Below are positions 1-6,203 of a stretch of 64,000 nt of DNA, piece by piece; the first letter of the stretch is position 1, and the number at the start of each line of letters is the position of its first letter. Below the pieces are notes generated by a model that did not search any database, was not told where the DNA came from, and worked only from the letters and a program-made list of their open reading frames with translations. The stretch is from the NCBI GenBank assembly GCA_030159075.1, contig BROG01000347.1, positions 686,718 to 750,717 of the forward strand, in the 5' to 3' direction. Both the position numbers and the translations under genes were made by a program. The DNA comes from Atrina japonica. Taxonomy: Eukaryota; Mollusca; Bivalvia; Pterioida; Pinnidae.

Positions 1-243
1 TTTTTTCGTGTAGATCAGCAACAATCCGACGACCGCGAGTCCGCCGCCCGCTAGCCATTTCCAGCTATCCTGGCTATTAGCATTGCTATCCTGGCTATTA
101 GCATTGCTATTAGCATTGCTATCCTGGCTATTAGCATTGCTATCCTGGCTAATGGCTTTACGACTCCACCTCTTTTGCGCCCCCTTCTTCCCCGCTTCCT
201 GACGTTTCGGGTTCTTTTTCCCTATGAGTTCTTCCGGATTCAT
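1..243 (-). CDS. Small membrane-anchored protein of the virus-like block, 3' end cut by window edge, overlapping gene
   Basis: The minus-strand frame starts at an ATG (243-241) and stays open for 81 codons to base 1, so its stop lies outside the window. It begins inside the 175-residue gene and overlaps its last 86 bases in another frame. Residues 1-30 are strongly basic (repeated Lys/Arg), about 31-60 are repeats of a Ser-Gln-Asp-Ser-Asn-Ala-Asn unit, and about 61-81 form a hydrophobic segment (WKWLAGGG...LLLIY) followed by Lys. This suggests a tail-anchored or single-pass membrane protein. The open frame runs through the overlap, the repeat array and the membrane segment without a stop, which supports it being real. 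I do not recognise the family. A virion or membrane role is inference from context only. Confidence 0.6.
   Translation of the reverse strand, partial: MNPEELIGKKNPKRQEAGKKGAQKRWSRKAISQDSNANSQDSNANSNANSQDSNANSQDSWKWLAGGGLAVVGLLLIYTKK
65..153 (-). repeat. Intragenic 21-bp minisatellite
   Basis: A 21-bp unit (attagcattgctatcctggc plus t on the plus strand) is repeated about four times, with a 12-bp partial copy in the middle. Both unit lengths are multiples of three, so the overlapping minus-strand frame stays open and encodes Asn/Ser/Gln/Asp repeats. Copy number can change without breaking that protein. Confidence 0.85.
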
Positions 244-685
244 CGTCTTTTTCTATATCCTCCGATTTTTTAAACCCCGTTATATATCGGCTAGACGTGG
301 CGGCTATGCTGAGAGGTGCCAAGTAGGCGCCGAAGTTGTGATACAGACTACAGCACACTTCGCCGATGGCCGCGTCTAGGAACGGGTCTTCGTTCAGCTC
401 TTCGATCAGTCTGGGCTCGTTTTTCAAGTCGAAAAAATATTTAAGACCCTGGGCATACAGAGTGATGAAGGAATTGGCGATCGATTTGCTCATGCGCATG
501 CCGAGCCGTGCGTTTAACAGACGATTCAGGTTTTCCAGCTCCTTGTCGTTCATCTTTTCCAATTCGGCGGTGGTCACGTCTTTTCCTAGAAAATAACGCG
601 AACGCCCGGTTCCGACGATGGTCGATAGTCTGTCTTTGGCAGATATATCCGTCGTAACGTTCGTTAATATCTCGTCCACGTTCAT
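158..685 (-). CDS. 175-residue protein of the virus-like block, unknown function
   Basis: ATG at 685, TAA at 160-158. Residues about 35-130 form a compact, probably helical domain: 'TTAELEKMNDKELENLNRLL', then 'NARLGMRMSKSIA', then 'DPFLDAAIGEVCCSLYHNFG' and 'LAPLS'. Residues about 140-175 are a charged, low-complexity acidic tail (Glu/Gly/Ser). No signal peptide or clear membrane segment is seen. I believe similar proteins recur in repeats of cnidarian and mollusc genomes next to relatives of the 189-residue protein, but this is from memory and unchecked. The gene is followed by an overlapping small membrane-protein gene and preceded by a 50-residue membrane-protein gene. Its start follows a T/A-rich stretch (TTAAAAACG). 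The frame is intact, unlike several neighbours. Confidence 0.75.
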   Translation of the reverse strand: MNVDEILTNVTTDISAKDRLSTIVGTGRSRYFLGKDVTTAELEKMNDKELENLNRLLNARLGMRMSKSIANSFITLYAQGLKYFFDLKNEPRLIEELNEDPFLDAAIGEVCCSLYHNFGAYLAPLSIAATSSRYITGFKKSEDIEKDDESGRTHREKEPETSGSGEEGGAKEVES

Positions 686-700
686 CGTTTTTAAGAGAGA
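686..700 (-). promoter_or_regulatory. T/A-rich start-proximal motif of the 175-residue gene
   Basis: Directly before the ATG the minus strand reads TCTCTCTTAAAAACG. It resembles the elements before the starts at 1452, 2808 and 5355 (a CT-rich or CTCATT part followed by TAAAAA). A viral-type promoter or leader is inferred from the recurrence only. Confidence 0.35.
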
Positions 701-710
701 TGCATTTTTT

Positions 711-863
711 TTATAAAGACTGCAAAAGTTTTCTCAACCATCGTTCCGTCCGGCGATAGCCTTCTAGTCGTAACAGATGTAGAATCGCGTACAGTAAGAG
801 TAACACCCATACCGCGATAAACGAGAGCAGGGCAAAGACGAGCATTTCGGTGAACCGTTTCAT
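711..863 (-). CDS. 50-residue single-pass membrane protein of the virus-like block
   Basis: ATG at 863-861, TAA at 713-711. The 50 residues are a short N-terminus (MKRFTEM), one long hydrophobic segment (about residues 8-31, Leu/Ala/Val/Ile with one Trp), then a basic C-terminus rich in Arg. The positive-inside rule suggests the C-terminus faces the cytosol. The frame fits exactly between the stop of the 189-residue gene (20 bp upstream) and the start of the 175-residue gene (25 bp downstream), all on the same strand, which is the main reason to accept so short an ORF. Family not recognised. Small membrane proteins are common among virus structural genes, but that role is inference. Confidence 0.6.
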   Translation of the reverse strand: MKRFTEMLVFALLSFIAVWVLLLLYAILHLLRLEGYRRTERWLRKLLQSL

Positions 864-882
864 TGTTTTATAATACTCAGGC

Positions 883-1452
883 TTAATGAGATTTGGATTT
901 GTTTACGAGGTCTAGGAGCTGTTTGCGCAAGTCCTCCGTCTCTAGGTCCGACTCCTTTTTTACGGTCTTGTATTTAGAATACAGTTTATCCTTCATCTCG
1001 CGATACTTGGTCAGCTCGTGGGACACGGTGGCGAATTCTTCGTCCGTGATCTTCCCGTCCTCGAGCGCGCGACTCACCTGATCCGAGATCGAGTTCAATT
1101 TACTCTCCGCGAGTTTGATGATCTTGAGGTGTTTTTCCGATTTCTTCAACAGTAATCGTCTGACTCCCTTCATGACCAATCCCACCGCGCCCACGGTCAG
1201 GGCCACGATCTGGAGAGGCAAGCCCGCGATGGGTATGATAAAGCCGAGTCCGCCGACGACGACGCTTCCCGCGATCAGAGTCCCATCGACACCGTCGGCG
1301 GTGTTGACGATTCGTTTATACTTTTTGTGGACGCTCTTCCGCGTCTCGATCTCTCGCCGAAACGTCTGTTCGATCTCGCCGATGCGCTTGAGACGATAGT
1401 GTTGCGGATCGGGTTCTAACGTCGGGTATAATGTATTTTGTTCTTTACTCAT
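883..1452 (-). CDS. 189-residue protein with central hydrophobic hairpin, virus-like block
   Basis: The frame can be extended upstream with a GTG, but the ATG at 1452 is the better start because a T/A-rich element (TCATTAAAAAAAGGAAGG) lies right before it. Residues 18-50 are a basic amphipathic helix region (RLKRIGEIEQTFRREIETRK). Residues about 57-97 form a glycine-rich hydrophobic stretch long enough for two membrane passes or a fusion-like hairpin. Residues 98-165 are helical and charged, with 'LAESKLNSISDQVSRALEDG', 'ITDEEF' and 'YREMKDKL' motifs; the end is coiled-coil-like. From memory, this pattern recurs in predicted proteins from cnidarian and mollusc repeats, unchecked. TAA at 885-883 is followed 20 bp later by the 50-residue membrane-protein gene. 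The frame is intact. Function unknown. Confidence 0.75.
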   Translation of the reverse strand: MSKEQNTLYPTLEPDPQHYRLKRIGEIEQTFRREIETRKSVHKKYKRIVNTADGVDGTLIAGSVVVGGLGFIIPIAGLPLQIVALTVGAVGLVMKGVRRLLLKKSEKHLKIIKLAESKLNSISDQVSRALEDGKITDEEFATVSHELTKYREMKDKLYSKYKTVKKESDLETEDLRKQLLDLVNKSKSH

Positions 1453-1472
1453 CCTTCCTTTTTTTAATGAGA
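1453..1472 (-). promoter_or_regulatory. T/A-rich start-proximal motif of the 189-residue gene
   Basis: The minus strand carries CTCATTAAAAAAAGGAAGG directly before the ATG. It is the clearest of the recurring elements in this block. It also lies between this start and the stop of the next (broken) gene at 1480-1478. Confidence 0.4.
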
Positions 1473-1477
1473 AATTT

Positions 1478-1912
1478 TTATATGTCGAGAACGACGACAC
1501 CGTTGACGGATCCCGATTTCGATCCTTTGTTCACGCCAAAGGTGAGGACGTCGCCTGCCATCACCCGCAACGGAGGATTTCAACGTCTTTTAGGGTATCG
1601 ATCTCGCCGGCGTCTCAACGTTGTCTGAAAGGTCCTGTATTCCACGTCGTTCACAGGGACGAGCGTCACGTCTAGTTCCCCCAAGAGTCGAGATGAACTA
1701 GACGGATGACGTAACCGTCGAACAAGAATCTTGTCGTACCCAGCTCCACCGCGGCTCGGCCTGATTCTTCAATCTCGTGGTTTGTAGTCACGTCGAAGTA
1801 TTCGGAACTTGTTCATGATGCGACGGTTTTTAGCTAACGCGGTAATCTCCTCTTTAGCATCGTTGATGTCTTTCAAGAGTTTCTCATTAGCGAGAGAATG
1901 GTCCTCCACCAG
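1478..1912 (-). pseudogene. Frameshifted gene of the virus-like block: coiled-coil N-part, beta-rich C-part
   Basis: About 145 codons of protein-like sequence are spread over all three minus frames. Going 5' to 3', segments read 'KLVEDHSLANEKLLKDIN' (coiled coil, from about 1912), then 'VTTNHEIEESGRAAVELG', then 'ELDVTLVPVNDVEYRTF', and finally a C-terminus containing 'VMAGDVLTFGVNK' that ends at TAA 1480-1478. Each switch needs a one- or two-base indel (near 1805, 1682, 1605 and 1570); the one near 1682 falls at a run of G. The expected ATG reads CTG at 1912, preceded by ATTAAAAA as at the intact genes. A helical stem with a beta-rich head would suit a fibre- or spike-like protein, but that is speculation. 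Family unknown. Confidence 0.55.
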
Positions 1913-1976
1913 TTTTTAATATTCCCTTTAAAAAAAGTCTTCGTAATAGAATCCGATCTAGACAGTTTCGCGCTTT

Positions 1977-2808
1977 TTACATCTTTTTAGACAACCCGGA
2001 CGTTTTTCTTGAAGTTCGCAAGAGAACGTGGAACGGGATTCTGCAGAACCTGTGATTGTCGACCGGATGGGTTGCCTTCCTCGTTCTTCCATTTCCAGGC
2101 GTATCGTTAAGGATCCTGCCGAGACGCGAGCGACGCGTCTTCAACGTTAAGAATACGCGTCGGGGATGTTCGAACGTGCCAGTCTGGAAGATTTTCGTAC
2201 AACTCGCGAAAAATTTCACGTTGGGACACGCGTCCAGGCAGGGACATGAGGGGATGTCCTTCACCGTACGCCCCGTCTCTGATGCCCTCCTCCAATCTCG
2301 TCGAGATGACGTTGAGGCCAATTCCAAGTTCCACCGGTTGCAGGTTGATGCTCTGGCTCGACGAGAGATGCCCCCGTACCTCGACGCCGAAGAGCTCACA
2401 TTCGCGCGGATAAAATGCCGAGAATCTTGCCGATTTCCGGCGGAAGCTCCACCGCCGTACTGCTCGACAAACCGTCGATTCTCAATCTCGTGGTTACTTT
2501 CTTTTCTTCTCTTCTTGTTAACAACCAGGACGACGACCTTGTCGAAGTATTTCGCGAGACATTCGTTCGTAGGTCGGTGACAGGTGGTAATATACCCGGC
2601 ATGCACGCTTTGGACTTTAGGTCTGTCTCTTACCATTCCTTGACGTAGCGTATCTCCACGCTCGTCTTTCGACTTAAAAAGCTATGTACAACCCGTTGTA
2701 AAAATGGGATGGACTTGACGCTCCACGCACCACTCGCCGTTCGCGTTGTCGAGTTGTATCGAGAGAGTTTCATGGGTTTTCTCCGATGTCCGTCACGAGA
2801 TAGAACAT
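1977..2808 (-). pseudogene. Large frameshifted gene of the virus-like block, possible structural protein
   Basis: A good start (ATG 2808, preceded by TATTAAAAATCAAGAGC) opens with 'MFYLVTDIGENP' and is closed by an early stop. Protein-like sequence then continues in other frames toward TAA 1979-1977, about 277 codons in all. Recognisable pieces are 'YITTCHRPTNECLAKYF' near 2580, 'LRIDGLSSSTAVELPPEIG' near 2470, and 'INLQPVELGIGLNVISTRLE' followed by 'GHPLMSLPGR' near 2350-2240. At least four indels separate them. The opening and size recall a family of structural-type proteins carried by metazoan virus-like elements, but I cannot name it with confidence. As written, no full-length product can be made. 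Confidence 0.5.
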
Positions 2809-2825
2809 GCTCTTGATTTTTAATA
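2809..2825 (-). promoter_or_regulatory. T/A-rich start-proximal motif of the broken gene starting at 2808
   Basis: The minus strand reads TATTAAAAATCAAGAGC immediately before the ATG, matching the TAAAAA part of the motif at the intact neighbours. The TAA of the next upstream gene is at 2828-2826, so this is the whole intergenic space. Confidence 0.35.
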
Positions 2826-3036
2826 TTAATAAATCTTAACTAAAAAGAGTTCTTCTCTCAATGATACGTCGTACTCGTATAGAAAGAATCTAGATCTGTC
2901 GTCGTTCGACGTCTACGTCCTTTTTTAATACGCGACCATTAAATTTTTTCGCGCTTTCGTTCGAGAACTTCTTCATACCCAAGTATCGAAAAACCCGGTC
3001 GCATAAAAACGTCTTCGAGGACGGCACTTCCCCCAT
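2826..3036 (-). pseudogene. About 70-codon gene with a single frameshift, virus-like block
   Basis: ATG at 3036 opens 'MGEVPSSKTFLCDRVF', followed by a Lys/Asn-rich middle, and meets a TAG near 2890. The adjacent frame then carries 'FFLYEYDVSLREELFLV' to TAA 2828-2826. The total length (211 bp) is one base off a multiple of three, consistent with one indel near 2890. The protein would be small, basic in the middle and hydrophobic/acidic at the end. No family recognised. The downstream gene's start motif begins right at its stop. Confidence 0.5.
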
Positions 3037-3060
3037 TTTACCATAAGTCACTGGACTTTA

Positions 3061-4158
3061 AATGCTAAGAAGCGGTGGTACCAGGCATCCCATCGAGGGA
3101 TTCTGGCAGTTTTAACCAGAGCTACAATTTCGCGTCTGGGTGTGGCTTTTCCACTGCGCCACGACCGGATGCGGTGTGTGACGCTGGACATGGGAAACGA
3201 TCACCTGTCCAAGTCGTTCTTCCAGGTCTTTCCACATCTACTATCAGATCATGAAGGATCCTGCAGTAATAAAAAAAAGAGAATTCGCCGATCCCCCCCT
3301 TGCCCGGTGTGAAGCGACGCCGACTTCGAGCACTTACACGAAAACCAAAACGTCGACGTTCGTCGCGCGTACCAACGTCTCTGTCGCGACTAATTCGGAG
3401 TGCCAGGGTCAACGCGGACTGGAAGATCATCTGGGGGGACCATCTTCGGGAAATCGGGAAACACGAAGTCGGTCCACCTTCATCGCGACCGACCGGAGGG
3501 GTTCACGCTTCCGGACGATCTGAGCCAGACTGGACGCGTCCATTCGCGTCTTCGCCTGGACTTCGATCCTAGGCGCGCAGGGGGAGACGAGGGCCTCGAT
3601 CGTTGGACATGCCGTTTAACGACGTGCCCACGTCGCTGGACGCCCAGAAAAACAGTTATCGACTGGTCGCAACGTCGAGGACGCATCATCAAGAACCGCG
3701 GGAAAACCGCTATTCGACAAATATTGCTGCCCGCCGACATCTCGCGCTATCCTCAAAGACTGTCTGAAGTACGCCAATTTCCAACGCTCGAAAAATTTTA
3801 TACGAATCGTCCATCGAGGGCTCTACATGCTGCCCAGCAACATGGAGCTGAACGATCGGCAAAAACATCGCAACGACTCTGGGGAAATACAAAATATTAC
3901 GAGATCTTGATCGCCCCCGAAAACCACCTCACGGCGACGGGTACGAACGCGTTTCGACCTCGAGAAAACGCAGAAAACGTTCGATCCCGGGATAAATCTT
4001 CGTCGTCAAGGACGGACACCGCCGTTTCCGAGCGTCATCTCTTAAGAAAAATTAAAATCCGTAGCAAAGATCACACGCCGCCGTCACCTCCCATAGAGAA
4101 TCACACCGCCGTCGACGTCTTCGACCATCCCCCCTACAGGACACAACAAGGCCTATAA
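3061..4158 (+). pseudogene. Broken plus-strand gene(s) of the virus-like block, tail-to-tail with its neighbour
   Basis: This is the only part of the block where the plus strand looks coding. Protein-like stretches sit in different plus frames: 3061-3312 ('LDMGNDHLSKSFFQVFPHLL'), about 3400-3460 ('VNADWKIIWGDHLREIGKHE'), about 3613-3680 ('MPFNDVPTSLDAQKNSYRL'), about 3708-3915 ('SRAILKDCLKYANFQRSKNF' and 'LYMLPSNMELNDRQKH'), then the last frame to 4158 ('HTAVDVFDHPPYRTQQGL', stop TAA). At least four indels are needed, so the number of original genes is uncertain. The stop lies 6 bp from the stop of the minus-strand gene beginning at 4165, a convergent pair. Minus-strand frames also exist here and cannot be excluded for 3122-3430. 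Function unknown. Confidence 0.4.
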
Positions 4159-4164
4159 ACCGAG

Positions 4165-4785
4165 TCAGACGATCATCCCGAGGATCAGAAGGCCGTCCGT
4201 CAATTTGGCTCTAGCGTTACTTTCATTTTTCTTCTCTTCGTCGACTGTTTCGTTAACAACCAAGAAGGCGACGACGACCATGGCCCAACACCCACAGATG
4301 TTCTCCCAACCACATCGCCGTGTTAGATCGAGCGGGTCGACTCTTCTTAATCCAGACGACACGATGGAAAACAACCTAATATGCGCGAGCTGTTGCCGCG
4401 AATACTCCAACGATCTTCGCCGAACTTGGCGGCTAATCTCGCGAGCAATTTACCGATCGAAAATCCAGATTTCATCTTGATCCATTCCTTCGCTCCATCA
4501 TCCCTCCTTGTTGGGAGGTGGTGATACCAAGGGGTGGGTGGTGGTGGGCTCGTCCCCGGAAGGAGCAATTCGATGCTCTGTAAAAAAGTCTATCGTCATA
4601 CCGATCGCCGTCAGGACGCTGAAGATGGTGATGCCCTGTAAAATTTTCATTGAAGAGAAGTGGCGATTCAAATCTCTCTCAACCGACGAAAGCTCGTTGT
4701 TGACCAATCGCTCCTCGAGCGACCCGCTTCCGGATCCAGTCTCGTCAGTTGAGACCTCTAACGAATCCAGTTTAAATTATCGATA
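4165..4785 (-). pseudogene. Frameshifted membrane-protein gene, virus-like block
   Basis: Minus-strand segments in order: an acidic/Ser-rich start from just after a TAA near 4786 with 'GSGSGSLEERLVNNELSSVE'; a hydrophobic segment 'ILQGITIFSVLTAIGMTI' with a Pro/Thr tail (4707-4498); then, in another frame, 'SGFSIGKLLARLAAKFGEDR' (about 4480-4400); then 'WAMVVVAFLVVNETVDEEKK' with a final hydrophobic end at 4165. Two or more indels divide these parts, and no ATG opens the first one. The pattern (coiled coil, membrane segment, basic amphipathic helix, second membrane segment) suggests a membrane protein of about 190-200 residues. Family unknown. Confidence 0.45.
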
Positions 4786-4820
4786 CATTATAGATGTCGT
4801 TCACATAAATTACGTCTAAT

Positions 4821-4978
4821 TCAATTTTGTTTCGGTTTTGGTAATCGTCTCTCTCTCGATGCGTTCTCTGTCGGGTCTTGAATGGGATTGTTTTCGAGGT
4901 CTCTTATCCATTGGGTTAACGTTCGTTGTAAATCTGCTCTTCCAGATTCTTGAAGGGCTATTCTTAACGAATTTTCAT
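4821..4978 (-). pseudogene. About 51-residue gene with one indel just after its start, virus-like block
   Basis: ATG at 4978 is followed within four codons by a stop. One frame over, an uninterrupted sequence runs to TGA 4823-4821 and contains 'ALQESGRADLQRTLTQWIRD' and a charged C-terminal tail rich in Arg, Glu, Pro and Lys. The switch coincides with a run of four A just after the ATG, so one missing A would explain it. A polishing error or a real loss is equally possible. The predicted product is a small, probably helical, charged protein. Family unknown. Confidence 0.5.
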
Positions 4979-5025
4979 ATTATAACGATTAAATCATTTA
5001 TATTTTTTCGTAAAAATATAAATTT

Positions 5026-5355
5026 TTAGTATTTACGGGGTCTTCCACACGCCTGAGGAGGTCCTCTATACTTCATATAATAATAATGACTTCGCTGTTT
5101 TCTATTATCACAAGAAACACACATCGTGTGCGGCGTAGCATCGAACATCCAAAATCCGCACAGTTCGCAAAATTTCAAGGGATGAAAGTTGCGATTTTTC
5201 ATGTATCTGTGATGAGTGGCGCAAAAGATGGATTCTGTCGTAAGCGGATAGGCGCACGGCGCGTCGCGTATCCTCCTGGAATGAATGGGCATCTGACAAG
5301 ATGTTACCTCGCGAGGTTCCATCCCGATGCTGTAAAACATTTGTTGAAGAGACAT
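5026..5355 (-). CDS. 109-residue Cys/His-rich zinc-ribbon-like protein, virus-like block
   Basis: ATG 5355, stop at 5028-5026. Ten cysteines are present. The centre has 'CAYPLTTESIFCATHHRY' and the C-terminal half 'FCELCGFWMFD', then 'CVSCDNRKQRSH', that is two CxxC pairs about 15 residues apart, a typical zinc-ribbon spacing. The end, 'QACGRPRKY', contains GRPRK, which resembles an AT-hook. Such proteins often bind DNA or RNA or act as late transcription factors in DNA viruses; this role is inference. A TTTTAAAAAAG element precedes the start. The 212-residue gene ends 40 bp upstream. Intact frame. Confidence 0.7.
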   Translation of the reverse strand: MSLQQMFYSIGMEPREVTSCQMPIHSRRIRDAPCAYPLTTESIFCATHHRYMKNRNFHPLKFCELCGFWMFDATPHTMCVSCDNRKQRSHYYYMKYRGPPQACGRPRKY

Positions 5356-5374
5356 TTTCTTTTTTAAAATGAGG
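5356..5374 (-). promoter_or_regulatory. T/A-rich start-proximal motif of the zinc-ribbon gene
   Basis: The minus strand reads CCTCATTTTAAAAAAGAAA directly before the ATG, very close to the element before the 189-residue gene (CTCATTAAAAAAAGG). Confidence 0.4.
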
Positions 5375-5394
5375 AATTATTATTTATAGCATGA

Positions 5395-6033
5395 TCATTC
5401 ATCATCTTCGTCTTCGGAAACATCGGAATCCTGGTCAACGGGTTTTCTCTCGACCTTTTCTTTGATAATCACCGGACCCACGAACGTTGAGATGGATTGG
5501 TTTTGCGAACCGATAAAGACGCGATCTACGGTCAAGACGGCGACAACCTTACAACATTGGCCGACGTATTCCAGCGGGTCGACCTTTTCACCGTCAAACC
5601 TGAATTTAGTACCTATCTTCTTCCCATCCATAATAAGTTTAGAATACATGAGATCGCGTTCTTCACCTTTCAAGATATGTAATTCTCCGACTTGAAGCGC
5701 TTTCTTTATACCCAACTGTTTAATAGCAGCCTTATGCTTCACGATATCTTTTCTGATAAATCCTTCAATCTCCGTGATAACATCCCTGAATTCTTGGTGC
5801 TCGTCATCATCGAGCTTCAACGATATGCTGTAACGCGGTTTGTACATATCACTCACTCCGAACGAAAACAGGGTGGGAGTTTTCATTCTGAGAGGTTGGT
5901 GAACGCCATCCGAATATTTGTAAAACACATTGATGAAACAACCGTTTTTGCCTCTGGTGGGCGGCTGGATCATCAACTTAGTTACATCGAATTGCTTGGG
6001 GCTAATTCTACATACTTTTTCACTCGTTGCCAT
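5395..6033 (-). CDS. 212-residue beta-rich protein with acidic tail, possibly a viral DNA-binding-type protein
   Basis: An ATG at 6051 is possible, but the ATG at 6033 is preferred: it lies 2 bases after the stop of the upstream ORF and gives 212 residues. The N-terminal half alternates beta-like strands with 'LRMKTPTLFSFGVSDMY' and 'YSISLKLDDDEHQEF'. The middle is helical and Lys-rich. The C-terminal half has 'YSKLIMDGKKIGTKF', 'KVDPLEYVGQC' and 'VLTVDRVFIG'. Residues about 195-212 are an Asp/Glu tail. This order (a 'TP.LFSFGVS' type strand, then a 'DPLEYVG...V..VFIG' type C-terminus) resembles uncharacterised proteins I recall from large DNA viruses (DUF2738/DUF5871-like), some suspected of binding single-stranded DNA. 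The acidic tail would fit. Assignment unverified. Frame intact. Confidence 0.7.
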   Translation of the reverse strand: MATSEKVCRISPKQFDVTKLMIQPPTRGKNGCFINVFYKYSDGVHQPLRMKTPTLFSFGVSDMYKPRYSISLKLDDDEHQEFRDVITEIEGFIRKDIVKHKAAIKQLGIKKALQVGELHILKGEERDLMYSKLIMDGKKIGTKFRFDGEKVDPLEYVGQCCKVVAVLTVDRVFIGSQNQSISTFVGPVIIKEKVERKPVDQDSDVSEDEDDE

Positions 6034-6035
6034 TT

Positions 6036-6203
6036 TTATTGCACTCGGCATTTTCTTATCGGGTTTTCAAATTTTTTATTAACACGATACAACAACGAGT
6101 CAATATCATCATCAACACCACTCGAGGACCCCCCGGACGGCCGCGAAACTATCGGACTCGCGAATATTAATAGTCTAGCGGAGCAACCCGGGGAATTCCC
6201 CAT
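6036..6203 (-). CDS. 55-residue ORF at the right edge of the virus-like block
   Basis: ATG 6203, TAA 6038-6036, with an in-frame TAA directly before the ATG. The stop is 2 bases before the start of the 212-residue gene, the tight spacing seen elsewhere in the block. The C-terminal part ('DDDIDSLLYRVNKKFENPIR') looks like a real protein end; the N-terminal half is Ser/Pro/Gly-rich and less convincing. It may be the last piece of a longer gene cut at the element's edge. The sequence to the right loses the GC-rich, CpG-rich character at about 6,205-6,240. Confidence 0.4.
   Translation of the reverse strand: MGNSPGCSARLLIFASPIVSRPSGGSSSGVDDDIDSLLYRVNKKFENPIRKCRVQ

Noticed and set aside
366..1628. 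Plus-strand ORFs of 60-95 codons (366-596, 893-1081, 1115-1399, 1431-1628)
   Set aside because: Shadows of the minus-strand genes and of the broken gene beginning at 1478.
2056..2580. 174-codon plus-strand ORF in the virus-like block
   Set aside because: Composition and lack of motifs suggest a shadow of the broken minus-strand gene, whose fragments look protein-like.
1..6203. Bacterial contamination as explanation for the GC-richer block
   Set aside because: No Shine-Dalgarno pattern, A/T-rich start motifs instead, eukaryotic-virus-like gene content, and it passes directly into mollusc-type DNA; a misjoin still cannot be ruled out without reads.
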